64,000 nt of DNA, taken from positions 2,713,001 through 2,777,000 of the forward strand of contig NZ_CP030041.1 of the NCBI RefSeq assembly GCF_003260975.1, given 5' to 3'. The stretch is from Echinicola strongylocentroti. Lineage in GTDB: Bacteria; Bacteroidota; Bacteroidia; Cytophagales; Cyclobacteriaceae. The translations under genes and the position numbers were made by a program. The notes below the pieces were generated by a model. The model did not search any database. It had not been told where the DNA came from and saw nothing but the letters and a program-made list of their open reading frames with translations. Shown piece by piece: positions 17,256 to 25,839 of this stretch (its first letter is position 1; each line of letters begins with the position of its first letter).

Positions 17256-17963
17256 TTAACCAACTGAAGCGCTGATTGTTTTTCTTTGACGAAAAAATTG
17301 ATAAAGCGATACATTCATGAGCATGAGGCCCATCGAATAGACAAAGTCTTCGATCGGGATAGTGAAAATGCGAATGGACAAGTTTTCCATATTATTATAC
17401 ATCACCACAGGTTCAGGGGTAAATGCACCTGTCAAGGCACCATTCACCACCAAAAAAGGGATCAGGTGTACTAAATAAAAAAGGTAAAACCTACCTAAGA
17501 TAGCTGACCGAAACACTATATAATGTACGGCCAACAAACCAGCCACAAAGGCAAAATTGACTGCTGTGTACCACTTTTGCCAATTCATGGCCGACAAGCC
17601 AAATAAAAATACCATCAGCAAAAAAGTGATCGGCTTGGCATAAGGAACCCCTGTATCATCATCAAGGTAATATTGGAGTACCTCATAAATGAAGATACAG
17701 GAAAAAGGCACGGTGATAAAAAACAGGTATTCCTCCAAGGGCAAATTTCCCAAATAAATTCCTGAAAGGTAGCGGTCATTAAAGCCCCAGACGCTCATAT
17801 CCGTAAACCAGTGATCCCAAACTAAAAACACCACAGCGGTGATGGCCATTGAAGGGAATAAAAATGGCCATTTTTTATAATAACACACCTTCCGCTCAAA
17901 AGACCAAAGCACCGGAAACAGCACAGTGGCGATATTAATGGCCAAATACAGATAGCGCTCCAT
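17256..17963 (-). CDS. crtYcd: Lycopene beta-cyclase, CrtYc/Yd-type fused membrane protein
   Basis: 235 aa with six or seven hydrophobic segments. It resembles the heterodimeric CrtYc/CrtYd lycopene cyclases joined in one chain, as in the N-terminal part of fungal CarRP. The conserved PLEEYLFFITVPF motif is at about residues 75-87, and a second-half equivalent (PIEDFVYSMGLMLMNVSLY) is near the C-terminus. Both repeats carry the acidic Pxxx(E/D) motif. It cyclises lycopene to beta-carotene in the membrane. Located 8 bp after crtB. Confidence 0.9.
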   Translation of the reverse strand: MERYLYLAINIATVLFPVLWSFERKVCYYKKWPFLFPSMAITAVVFLVWDHWFTDMSVWGFNDRYLSGIYLGNLPLEEYLFFITVPFSCIFIYEVLQYYLDDDTGVPYAKPITFLLMVFLFGLSAMNWQKWYTAVNFAFVAGLLAVHYIVFRSAILGRFYLFYLVHLIPFLVVNGALTGAFTPEPVVMYNNMENLSIRIFTIPIEDFVYSMGLMLMNVSLYQFFRQRKTISASVG

Positions 17964-17971
17964 ACGATCAA

Positions 17972-18814
17972 TTATTCAAACCCCAGTTTATTGCCGAAGT
18001 ACATTCCCATGAGCAGTGACAGTTTTTTAATGTTCGGTATCCTCACCCTTTTGGCCGTGATGGTGGACGGGCTGAGCCGTTTTATCTTGCCAAAGAGGTT
18101 CAGGTAATACAAATAAGCAATTTTTACTCCTAGCTTGGCGCCAGATGGCAATTGTTTAATCCCTTTGTATGCTTCATCAAAGTCCTGCTGGATATCTTGT
18201 TCAATGGCCATTTTGGTCCGTTGATCAAAGGTAAGATAATCTACCCCGGGAAAATATACCCGGCCCCTTTCTTCATAGTCGCTTTTAATATCCCGGAGGA
18301 AGTTTACTTTTTGGAATGCCGATCCCAATTTACATGCAGGTGCTTTCAGCTTTTCGTAGGCCCTCTTGTCTCCATTACAAAATACCTTTAGACACATCAG
18401 ACCGACCACTTCGGCAGATCCATAGATGTATTCCTTGTACTTGGCATCACTGTAAGTACTAACATCCAAGTCCATTGCCATGCTGTCCAAAAACGCATCG
18501 ATCAGGTCCAAGGTGATGTCATATTCATGAACCACCATTTGGAATGCATGCAAAACGGGATTCAGTGAAAACTGGAGATCCATGGCCTCGTAGGTATCCT
18601 TCCTGAACTTATCAAGTAGGTATTTTTTATCCTGATGATGAAAGGTATCCACGATCTCATCAGCAAAGCGCACAAAACCATAAATACCATAAATGGGTTG
18701 ATGCAGGGCTGCATCCATGGTTCGAATACCCAAACTAAAAGAAGTACTATAGCGCTGGGTAATCAGCTTACTGCATTCCTTCGTGGTTTGATGATATAAT
18801 TTAAGTGCATCCAT
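17972..18814 (-). CDS. crtB: Phytoene synthase
   Basis: 280 aa. Trans-isoprenyl diphosphate synthase fold; condenses two GGPP to phytoene. Both aspartate-rich motifs are present: DEIVD in GFVRFADEIVDTFH (about 50-54) and the second in FLRDIKSDYEERGRVYFP. The N-terminal YSTSFSLG motif is also seen. Only 3 bp separate it from crtI. A squalene synthase reading is unlikely beside crtI. Confidence 0.95.
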   Translation of the reverse strand: MDALKLYHQTTKECSKLITQRYSTSFSLGIRTMDAALHQPIYGIYGFVRFADEIVDTFHHQDKKYLLDKFRKDTYEAMDLQFSLNPVLHAFQMVVHEYDITLDLIDAFLDSMAMDLDVSTYSDAKYKEYIYGSAEVVGLMCLKVFCNGDKRAYEKLKAPACKLGSAFQKVNFLRDIKSDYEERGRVYFPGVDYLTFDQRTKMAIEQDIQQDFDEAYKGIKQLPSGAKLGVKIAYLYYLNLFGKIKRLSPSTITAKRVRIPNIKKLSLLMGMYFGNKLGFE

Positions 18815-18817
18815 AAG

Positions 18818-20314
18818 TCAGTGTTGAAGTGATGTAGATAGGTACTCCTTGGTTACTTCTCCGGCCACTACCTGCCCAGAAATCAGGGATGGTGGTACAC
18901 CAGGCCCCGGCACTGTCAGTTGTCCCGTATAAAAAAGGTTGCTCAGCTTCTTATTGCGTAATCTAGGCTTGAGCATGGCGGTTTGCCCCAATGTATTGGC
19001 CAAACCATAAGCATTTCCCTTGAAGGCATTGTAATCTTTAATAAAGTCCTGATGGGCATACGAGCGCCGATAGCATACCTTGCCACGGATATCTTGACCT
19101 GTATATTTCTCCAAACGATCCATGACCAGGTCAAAATATGCCTCGCGTCTTTTGTTCGTATCCTCTAAGCCTGGAGCCAATGGGATTAGGATAAATAAAT
19201 TTTCTTTGCCCTCTGGCGCTACCGAGGAATCAGTTTTGGAAGGACAGCATACATAAAACAGGGGTTTTTCAGGCCAGTCAGGCTGATCATAAATGGCCTT
19301 GGCATGAGGAGCCAATGGCTCATCAAAGAACAAATTATGATGGCTTAGGCCATTTACTTTACCTTCTACCCCAAGGTAAAAGATGAGAGTGGATGGCGCC
19401 AATGTCCGTTTTTCCCAATAATCAGAAGAGTAATTGCGGGATCCATGAGGCAAAAGCATGGTCTCCACATGATGATAATCTGCTCCTGCCACCACCACGT
19501 CGGCAGAGATTGTACGCCCATCCTGTAATGTTACTCCAGTTGCTTTTCCATTATCTGTATTGATATGGGATACCGCTGCATTGAACTTAAACTGTACGCC
19601 TTGCTCTTCGGCAAGACTTACCATAGCCTTAATGATCTCATGCATGCCGCCCATGGGGTACCAAGTCCCGAGCACCAGGTCGGCATAATTCATCATACTG
19701 TACAGCGCCGGGATTTTCTCGGCAGTCTGCCCTAGAAATAACACCGGAAACTCCATGATTCGAATCAATTTTTCATTGCTGAAAAAACTGCGTACATGCT
19801 TTTTCATGGATTGAAACAAGTCCAATTTGATGAGGTCACTAAAGACACCAGGTTGGACAAATTCCCAAATAGACTGACACGGCTTATATACCCAATCTTG
19901 GATACCTACTTGATATTTTCGGGCCGCCTGTTGTAAAAACTGATCCAGTCGGGCTCCTGCACCAGGTTCGAGTGATTCAAAAAGTGCCCGAAGCGCCGAC
20001 GGATCGGCTGGCATCAATAGTTCTTCTTCTGGCCCAAAGATGACTTTATAGGAAGGATCCAACCGAACCAAGTCATAATAGTCACTAGGTTGCTTACCAA
20101 ACTTGGCAAAATAGTTTTCGAAAATATCAGGCATCCAATACCAACTTGGCCCCATATCAAAGGTGAAGCCTTCAGCTGTAAATTTCCTTGCCCTACCACC
20201 TGCACTGTCGTTTTTTTCCAAAACAGTAACATGAAAACCTTGATGTGCAAGGGTAGTGGCAGCCGCAATCCCTGCAAATCCAGCCCCTATAACAATGACC
20301 TCTTTTCTTTCCAT
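18818..20314 (-). CDS. crtI: Phytoene desaturase (lycopene-forming, CrtI type)
   Basis: 498 aa, full length. FAD-dependent desaturase taking phytoene to lycopene at the membrane. N-terminal dinucleotide-binding motif VIGAGFAGIAAATTLA (8-23), then VLEKNDSAGGRARKF and DMGPSWYWMP. The C-terminal signature is GQLTVPGPGVPPSLISGQV. It starts one base after the sigma-factor stop, so the two are translationally coupled. Second gene of the carotenoid operon. Confidence 0.95.
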   Translation of the reverse strand: MERKEVIVIGAGFAGIAAATTLAHQGFHVTVLEKNDSAGGRARKFTAEGFTFDMGPSWYWMPDIFENYFAKFGKQPSDYYDLVRLDPSYKVIFGPEEELLMPADPSALRALFESLEPGAGARLDQFLQQAARKYQVGIQDWVYKPCQSIWEFVQPGVFSDLIKLDLFQSMKKHVRSFFSNEKLIRIMEFPVLFLGQTAEKIPALYSMMNYADLVLGTWYPMGGMHEIIKAMVSLAEEQGVQFKFNAAVSHINTDNGKATGVTLQDGRTISADVVVAGADYHHVETMLLPHGSRNYSSDYWEKRTLAPSTLIFYLGVEGKVNGLSHHNLFFDEPLAPHAKAIYDQPDWPEKPLFYVCCPSKTDSSVAPEGKENLFILIPLAPGLEDTNKRREAYFDLVMDRLEKYTGQDIRGKVCYRRSYAHQDFIKDYNAFKGNAYGLANTLGQTAMLKPRLRNKKLSNLFYTGQLTVPGPGVPPSLISGQVVAGEVTKEYLSTSLQH

Positions 20315-20315
20315 G

Positions 20316-20825
20316 TTAATTGGTCTTATAAACTTTTAAATCGCCCTTTAACGTTTTCCTCGCTAGGTGGATCCTGTTTTTGACCGTACCAATGGGCAAA
20401 TTCAGTTCATCGGCTATTTCTTGGTACTTAAAGCCTTTAAAATACATCATGAACGGTACCTTATAAGCTGAGTTAAGCGCTCCTATACATTTATAAATAT
20501 CATCAAGGGCAAATTTGCTATGCGCCTTGTTTTCAATGGAAAAATCTCCCGAATTGATATAGTGAAGATTGTCTGTGGTGTCCACAAAGGTTCCCCGCCT
20601 CAACATCCGTTGATACCTGGTAAAAAAGGTGTTTTTCATGATCGTATATAGCCAAGCACGCAGGTTGGTCCCATCCGAAAACTTATCCCGGTTCGTATAT
20701 GCCTTTAGCATCGTCTCCTGAACCAAATCATTGGCATCATCCATGTCTTTGGTCAGTCGCATAGCAAAGGGTCTCAAGGACTTGGAATGCTCGTTTAGCG
20801 AATAGCTGAATTCTACATTAGTCAT
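20316..20825 (-). CDS. ECF-type RNA polymerase sigma factor heading the carotenoid operon
   Basis: 169 aa. Region 2 is at about residues 15-80 (DMDDANDLVQETMLKAY, LRAWLYTIMKNTF), region 4 at about 105-165 (YKVPFMMYFKGFKYQEIADE, then LPIGTVKNRIHLARKTLKG, a helix-turn-helix). It lacks an adjacent anti-sigma gene. First gene of the operon crtI-crtB-crtYcd-ispH(-crtW), so it probably controls pigment or linked stress genes elsewhere, or its own operon. Other Bacteroidota carotenoid clusters usually carry a MerR-type regulator at this place; none is in this window. Its promoter carries a duplicated palindrome. Confidence 0.9.
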   Translation of the reverse strand: MTNVEFSYSLNEHSKSLRPFAMRLTKDMDDANDLVQETMLKAYTNRDKFSDGTNLRAWLYTIMKNTFFTRYQRMLRRGTFVDTTDNLHYINSGDFSIENKAHSKFALDDIYKCIGALNSAYKVPFMMYFKGFKYQEIADELNLPIGTVKNRIHLARKTLKGDLKVYKTN

Positions 20826-20838
20826 AACACCGATTTTT

Positions 20839-20913
20839 TTGTTTAATCAAAACTATTAATTATTAAACAAAATAACAATTATTGTTTAATCTTTTATTAT
20901 TTTAATTAAACAA
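20839..20913 (-). promoter_or_regulatory. Duplicated 32-bp operator overlapping the carotenoid operon promoter
   Basis: Two copies of the exact palindrome TTGTTTAAT-N14-ATTAAACAA lie at 20839-20870 and 20882-20913, repeated with a 43-bp period (about four helical turns). The minus-strand -7 box TAGTTTTG (TAnnTTTG) at 20848-20855 lies inside the first palindrome, and a TTG 20 bp upstream (20876-20878) is a possible -33 element. The start codon of the sigma gene is 14 bp away. The layout suggests a dimeric repressor binding two tandem sites; the regulator is not identified. Confidence 0.75.
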
Positions 20914-20987
20914 AAAAGATAATTATCGATACAAAAATCTACGCTAAGGGAAAAAGAAACTGAACTAGAGAGAGGCTAATCATTAAA

Positions 20988-21054
20988 CACGGTATATGCA
21001 GTTTCAGCTCGTAATACCTGTGCGTGGTGTAGATAGGCTAATGCATATTCAGGG
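20988..21054 (-). repeat. Family A element, internally deleted copy A2
   Basis: 67 bp retaining both terminal inverted repeats (CACGGTATATGCA and TGCATATTCAGGG) but only about 35 bp of interior. Flanks are TTAAA and TTCAA (4 of 5 identical). The conserved left end is on the right here, so the copy is reversed. Confidence 0.7.
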
Positions 21055-21249
21055 TTCAATGCCTACTTCTAGCCATACCAAATTCCACAATATAAAAGCC
21101 TCCTGAGGTGAGATGGAATCAATGCCGCTTAGTTAAAAAATAGGACACTATATGGAATAACGATGGTAATCTATCCCGAAAAAACCAATAGGGAATAAAT
21201 TTCAAGAAAGTGTGTCGAAATTTATTCCCCCAGAAATATTGCTTGATCC

Positions 21250-21360
21250 CTGATATCAATGTTATTCACAAATAGCCTAGGGAGATTACAAATCCCCCTT
21301 ATTCCGGTTCGGGATTTCAAATCCCGAACAGCTAAGTTTATGTATTTATGGCAACAGGTG
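21250..21360 (-). repeat. Family B double-hairpin repeat, copy B1
   Basis: Two adjacent hairpins: an imperfect one (GGAGATT...AATCCCC, 21280-21298) and a perfect 11-bp stem GTTCGGGATTT / AAATCCCGAAC at 21307-21329. Flanking sequence is shared, in reverse orientation, with 61745-61840 (TTAGCTGTTCG, CCTAGGC.ATTTGTGAA). Confidence 0.75.
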
Positions 21361-21456
21361 TCCCCATAACAGCTTAGACCAACGGCTATGGGCTGCTAGA
21401 CAGGTTTGAAAGAAACTTGCTGTCCTTCTCCTCATCTAAACCGTATGGCATTCGGA

Positions 21457-22188
21457 TCAAATCAGGTATTCGGAGGTGATGGCAAGAAAAGCCGCAAACA
21501 GGCTGACCAGCAACCTGGTAAGGTGAAACTTGTGATGAGGGCTGCTTTCAAAGAAAATGGTGGTAGAAATATGCAAAAAGCCACCAGCGACCAAGCCAAA
21601 AAGCACATCCATCACTTCCGCCGCTAGCAACTGGTGCGAAAAGGCTACGCTGGAGATGAGCATACCCAGCGGAGATGCCAAAGCGAAAATAACCAGTAAA
21701 AACAGCACCGTGCTTCGCTTCAAACTATTGGAGAGTACTGCCACCAAGGCAAAAGCAGCAGGAGCCTTGTGCATGATAATCCCAAAAAGCAAGGTCTCCG
21801 TGCCATGATGATGGCCGCTAAGAGAGGGCTGTTGGCTCAGCAGTGTACCTTCTAGCAAAGCATGCAAAGACAGCCCTATCATCACCATCCAAACGGTATT
21901 TTTGCCATGATGCTGGTCATGAATGTGACCGTGCTCAATTCCAGATGACAAAAACTCCAATACTTGCTGGAGCAAAAAGCCAATCAAAACGTAAAGTCCC
22001 ATATAATACGCCGAGTCAGGGTTAGCAAATAACTCTGGCAGTATGTGCAAGACAGTAATCGAGAAAAGGTAAGAACCGGCAAAGACCAAGATCAGCTTAA
22101 AGTTTTTTTCCTTCCAGCTGGGCATGACCACCGCCAAGAGTCCTGACAGTAATGCTGATAAAAAAAGTACCAGGATTTTTATGACCAT
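21457..22188 (-). CDS. ZIP-family divalent metal transporter
   Basis: 243 aa with about eight membrane segments. ZIP proteins carry Zn, Fe or Mn into the cytoplasm. A His-rich cytoplasmic loop (GIEHGHIHDQHHG) precedes the metal-binding helix SLHALLEGTLL, and the second metal helix carries HKAPAAFALV. It starts 2 bp after the apbE stop, so the two are co-transcribed. Metal specificity cannot be told from sequence. Confidence 0.88.
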   Translation of the reverse strand: MVIKILVLFLSALLSGLLAVVMPSWKEKNFKLILVFAGSYLFSITVLHILPELFANPDSAYYMGLYVLIGFLLQQVLEFLSSGIEHGHIHDQHHGKNTVWMVMIGLSLHALLEGTLLSQQPSLSGHHHGTETLLFGIIMHKAPAAFALVAVLSNSLKRSTVLFLLVIFALASPLGMLISSVAFSHQLLAAEVMDVLFGLVAGGFLHISTTIFFESSPHHKFHLTRLLVSLFAAFLAITSEYLI

Positions 22189-22190
22189 GC

Positions 22191-23255
22191 TTATTCTTTT
22201 TCGCCTTTTATATAAGAAACATACGGTTTCAGTTTATCACTCACGAATGTATGCACCCCCAAGCTATCACTATAAATCAGGAAGGCATCAATATTGTCCT
22301 GTGAATCCTGAAGATCGATGGCTTTTTCAGTGCCCATTACCATCATCGCTGTAGCAATAGCATCTGCCGTCATGCAGTCCTCCGCCAGCACAGTAGCACT
22401 GAGCAAGGTATGATTGACAGGGTTACCGGTTTTGGGGTTAATGGTGTGTGAATACCTTACGCTGTCCTTGTAGTAAAAATTGCGGTAATTACCAGAGGTA
22501 GCCATCCCCTTGTTATCAAGCCCTATAATGCTGAAAATATCCCTTGAACTTACGTCCTCACTTGGCTGATTCACTCCCACCTTCCACAATTCTCCATTTT
22601 CATTGGTGCCACGGGCCACCAATTCACCGCCGATTTCCACTAACATATCCTCAATACCTTGGTCTTCCAAGTAGCCGGCCACTACATCCACACCATACCC
22701 TTTGGCGATAGCACTGAAGTCCAAGTATACTTCCGGCTGGGTTTTCCACACTTTTTCGGTGTCAAAATTGATTTTCTCAAAACCTACAAATCTCAAAAGT
22801 TGAAACACATCTACACTGTCCTTAAGCTGTGCACCATCAGGGCCAAAGCCCCACGCATTGACCAAGGGTCCTACAGTAGGATCAAATGCTCCATCTGTCC
22901 GTTTATATACGTCATAACTCGTCTTCAGGATGGTGGGAAGATAAACCGACTCAAACGCCAAGGTATCTCCTTGGTTAAACCTGCTCAGCTCGGAACTGGG
23001 GATGTAGGTGGACAATGACGCATTAAACACTTCCAGCAGTGAATCGACAGAAGGTTTAAAGTCCCTGCTGAGCTCATCCATGTACACAATTCTATAGCTA
23101 GTGCCCATGGTTTTGCCGGTGATGGTGGTCTTTCCGTCTTTTTCTGGCTCAGGTGGCGGTGGCGCTTGTTGGTTTTGTCTGTAGAGATAAACTAAGAACA
23201 CCACCAATAGCAGAATGATGGAGTAGATGATGTTTTTTCTGGCGTTTTTGTGCAT
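22191..23255 (-). CDS. apbE: FAD:protein FMN transferase
   Basis: 354 aa from the ATG at 23255; an upstream in-frame ATG at 23435 would add 60 residues lying partly over promoter sequence and is rejected. Residues 8-24 form a membrane anchor (IIYSIILLLVVFLVYLY) followed by a Pro-rich linker. Then come ApbE motifs: MGTSYRIVY, STYIPSSELSRFN, DPTVGPLVNAWGFGP, DFSAIAKGYGVDVVA, GGELVARG, YSHTINPKTGNPV and the Mg-binding DAIATAMMVMG. It attaches FMN to Thr of exported flavoproteins such as Nqr/Rnf subunits. In an operon with a ZIP transporter. Confidence 0.93.
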   Translation of the reverse strand: MHKNARKNIIYSIILLLVVFLVYLYRQNQQAPPPPEPEKDGKTTITGKTMGTSYRIVYMDELSRDFKPSVDSLLEVFNASLSTYIPSSELSRFNQGDTLAFESVYLPTILKTSYDVYKRTDGAFDPTVGPLVNAWGFGPDGAQLKDSVDVFQLLRFVGFEKINFDTEKVWKTQPEVYLDFSAIAKGYGVDVVAGYLEDQGIEDMLVEIGGELVARGTNENGELWKVGVNQPSEDVSSRDIFSIIGLDNKGMATSGNYRNFYYKDSVRYSHTINPKTGNPVNHTLLSATVLAEDCMTADAIATAMMVMGTEKAIDLQDSQDNIDAFLIYSDSLGVHTFVSDKLKPYVSYIKGEKE

Positions 23256-23435
23256 GTACGGACGGTGTATTTTCCGCAAAGTTACGCTATATTTTAATAT
23301 GGAAAAAGCGTAGTTTGATTGCCGGAATAATGACGTACCGTTTCCTTGGCCAAAACAGCTACTCCTTTTCCAAAAACAGTTTTTCACGGGATGCCCGAAA
23401 AGATATTGGCTATCCTTCTTACCTGTCATCTTCAA

Positions 23436-23619
23436 CCCGGAATATGCATTAGCCTATCTACGCCACGGCGCACAGGTATTGCGGTATGAACCTACTTCAA
23501 AATCAGTCGCTTCGCTGCTGTTTTCGATTTCACCATAGCGGTGCTATGCCTCAATCTCCAAACAGCCTGATTTTCTTGCAGTTTCAAACCTCATCACGAT
23601 TCCTAATGCATAAACCGGG
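23436..23619 (+). repeat. Family A foldback element, copy A3
   Basis: 184 bp between identical direct repeats TTCAA (23431-23435 and 23620-23624). Full-length form including the CTACGCCACGGCGCACAGG segment. It occupies almost all of the gap between apbE and ruvB and ends 21 bp before the ruvB -7 box. Confidence 0.9.
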
Positions 23620-23640
23620 TTCAAAGCTTGGAACATTTCC

Positions 23641-23648
23641 TATATTTG
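23641..23648 (+). promoter_or_regulatory. Candidate -7 promoter element of ruvB
   Basis: TATATTTG matches TAnnTTTG and lies 20 bp before the chosen ruvB ATG. The -33 position falls at the right end of the A3 element. Confidence 0.5.
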
Positions 23649-23668
23649 TAACTCAGGAATGCAGCAAT

Positions 23669-24706
23669 ATGAGAGAAGATTATCTAAATGGCGATGATGA
23701 GCACATGAACCAGACGGACAAGGACTTTGAAAAAGCCTTACGCCCGCTGAGCTTTGATGACTTTACAGGCCAACAAAAAATACTGGACAATGTCCAGGTC
23801 TTTGTAAAGGCAGCCAAAAAAAGAGGCGAACCTTTGGATCATGTACTTTTACATGGCCCTCCTGGTCTGGGCAAAACCACCCTAAGCCATATTATTGCCA
23901 ACGAACTCGAATCAAGTTTGAAGATCACCTCAGGACCGGTCTTGGACAAGCCGTCTGATCTTGCAGGCCTCCTGACCAACCTCGAAGAGGGAGATGTGCT
24001 TTTTATAGATGAGATCCACCGCCTCAATGCGGTAGTAGAGGAGTACCTTTATTCTGCCATGGAGGATTTCAGAATTGATATCATGCTGGACTCTGGCCCC
24101 AATGCACGGTCTGTTCAGATCACCCTGAACCCCTTTACCCTCATCGGTGCCACTACCAGGTCAGGCCTGCTCACTTCTCCGCTCCGTGCCCGATTCGGCA
24201 TCAATGCTCGATTGGAGTATTACGATGCCAAACTTCTGACTACCATAGTCACACGGTCAGCTAACATCCTCAAGACGCCTATAGATGAAATAGCGGCATT
24301 TGAGATAGCCCGAAGGAGCCGTGGCACACCGAGGATCGCCAATACCCTACTGAGGAGGACCCGGGATTTTGCCGATATCAAGGGTGATGGTACCATCACC
24401 TTGGAGATCGCAAAAATAGCTTTGGATGCCTTGGACGTGGATGAAAACGGTCTTGATGAAATGGACAATCGGATTCTTACCACTATCATCGAAAAGTTTA
24501 AGGGGGGACCAGTGGGTATCTCCACTATTGCCACCGCCTGTAGTGAAGAAGGAGAGACCATTGAAGAGGTCTACGAGCCGTTTTTGATTCAGGAAGGTTA
24601 TTTAAAAAGGACCTCCAGAGGACGAATCGCCACGGAACTGGCCTATAAACACCTGAATATCCGACCTCATTTTGGTGGCCAAAGTGGCCAACTTTTTGAA
24701 GGTTAA
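23669..24706 (+). CDS. ruvB: Holliday junction branch-migration helicase subunit RuvB
   Basis: 345 aa from the ATG at 23669. An in-frame ATG 61 codons upstream would read through a repeat and is rejected; the promoter box at 23641 supports the shorter form. AAA+ ATPase with Walker [10 protein letters not shown] (63-71), Walker [10 protein letters not shown], sensor [17 protein letters not shown], arginine finger in [16 protein letters not shown], and a C-terminal winged helix ([20 protein letters not shown]...[15 protein letters not shown]). It drives branch migration with RuvA. Confidence 0.96.
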   Translation: MREDYLNGDDEHMNQTDKDFEKALRPLSFDDFTGQQKILDNVQVFVKAAKKRGEPLDHVLLHGPPGLGKTTLSHIIANELESSLKITSGPVLDKPSDLAGLLTNLEEGDVLFIDEIHRLNAVVEEYLYSAMEDFRIDIMLDSGPNARSVQITLNPFTLIGATTRSGLLTSPLRARFGINARLEYYDAKLLTTIVTRSANILKTPIDEIAAFEIARRSRGTPRIANTLLRRTRDFADIKGDGTITLEIAKIALDALDVDENGLDEMDNRILTTIIEKFKGGPVGISTIATACSEEGETIEEVYEPFLIQEGYLKRTSRGRIATELAYKHLNIRPHFGGQSGQLFEG

Positions 24707-24762
24707 TCCCTAAGTTGCCCGTTTGAAGAAATGGGCCAAATGAAGTCAAGGTAATCTCAGCT

Positions 24763-25704
24763 ATGATGCAGGAGGACAACAACGCAGCAACGATCAAGCA
24801 ACTTGCCCAGGAGTTGGGGTTTGAATTTTGCGGCATTGCGGAAGCAGGGTTCTTGGAAGAGGAAGCCCCAAGACTGGAGGCTTGGCTCAACCGAAACTAT
24901 CATGGTGAGATGGCTTACATGGCCAACCACTTTGACAAAAGGCTCGATCCTACCAAGCTCGTCGATGGAGCCAAAACCGTGGTGAGCTTGGTGTATAATT
25001 ATTACCCTGAAAAAAAGCTCCCTGAGGGAGATAAAGAGCTCAAAATTGCCAAATATGCCTACGGCAAGGATTACCATTTTGTGATCAAAGACAAGCTTAA
25101 GTCCTTTTTGAACCGTCTAAAAGAAGAAATTGGCGATGTGGGAGGAAGGGCTTTTGTAGATTCTGCGCCAGTGATGGAACGACAATGGGCCCAAAAATCC
25201 GGCCTGGGATGGCAAGGAAAAAACAGCCTCCTGCTCAATCGCAAAATGGGCAGTTTTTTCTTTTTGGCAGAGCTCATCATTGACCTCAAAGCCACTCCCG
25301 ACAACCCGGTGACCAAGGATTATTGCGGTAGCTGTACCCGCTGCATAGATGCATGTCCTACGGACGCCATCGTCCAGCCAGGGGTGGTAGATGGAAGCCG
25401 ATGTATTTCCTATTTCACCATTGAGCTAAAGGAGGAGTTGCCCACTTCGATGAAAGGCAAATTTGAAAACTGGATGTTTGGTTGCGATATCTGTCAGGAT
25501 GTCTGCCCGTGGAACCGCTTTTCGCAGCCTCACCAAGAACCAGAATTCCTGCCCCATCCGGAGCTTGAAGAAATGACCCGGCGGGACTGGGAGGAGATCA
25601 CCCAAGAAACTTTCAGTAAGGTATTCCAAAAATCAGCGGTCAAAAGAACCAAGCTAAAAGGCCTCCAACGAAACATCCGCTTTCTTAATGATGACAACAC
25701 ATAA
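24763..25704 (+). CDS. queG: Epoxyqueuosine reductase
   Basis: 313 aa. Cobalamin-dependent iron-sulfur enzyme for the last step of queuosine synthesis in tRNA. Two ferredoxin-like cluster motifs: [13 protein letters not shown] and [11 protein letters not shown]. The DUF1730-type N-terminal half includes [18 protein letters not shown] and the conserved [13 protein letters not shown] block. It follows ruvB by 56 bp on the same strand. Confidence 0.94.
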   Translation: MMQEDNNAATIKQLAQELGFEFCGIAEAGFLEEEAPRLEAWLNRNYHGEMAYMANHFDKRLDPTKLVDGAKTVVSLVYNYYPEKKLPEGDKELKIAKYAYGKDYHFVIKDKLKSFLNRLKEEIGDVGGRAFVDSAPVMERQWAQKSGLGWQGKNSLLLNRKMGSFFFLAELIIDLKATPDNPVTKDYCGSCTRCIDACPTDAIVQPGVVDGSRCISYFTIELKEELPTSMKGKFENWMFGCDICQDVCPWNRFSQPHQEPEFLPHPELEEMTRRDWEEITQETFSKVFQKSAVKRTKLKGLQRNIRFLNDDNT

Positions 25705-25787
25705 GCAGGGTTTACCGGATCAAGCGCTATTTCTGGGGGAATGTATCCAAAAACATTGCCCTCACGCAAGCTGAAAGCCTAGTTCAA

Positions 25788-25838
25788 CCCGGAATATGCA
25801 TTAGCCTATCTGTTGCGATTCCTAACGCATAATCAGGG
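25788..25838 (+). repeat. Family A element, minimal copy A4
   Basis: 51 bp: left end CCCGGAATATGCATTAGCC and right end CCTAACGCATAATCAGGG joined by a few bases, flanked by identical TTCAA repeats (25783-25787 and 25839-25843). Only the terminal inverted repeats remain. Confidence 0.85.
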
Positions 25839-25839
25839 T

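Larger units (their letters stand above)
20914..21456. other. Repeat-filled intergenic region
   Basis: No supported gene. It holds an internally deleted family A element (20988-21054), a degenerate block related to 25.8-26.7 kb (about 21055-21190, including ATCAATGCCGCTTAGTTAA and CACTATATGGAATAACGATG) and a family B double hairpin (about 21250-21360). Confidence 0.6.

Noticed and set aside
23486..23668. Upstream extension of ruvB
   Set aside because: It reads through family A element A3 and past a good promoter box; the ATG at 23669 gives the normal RuvB length.
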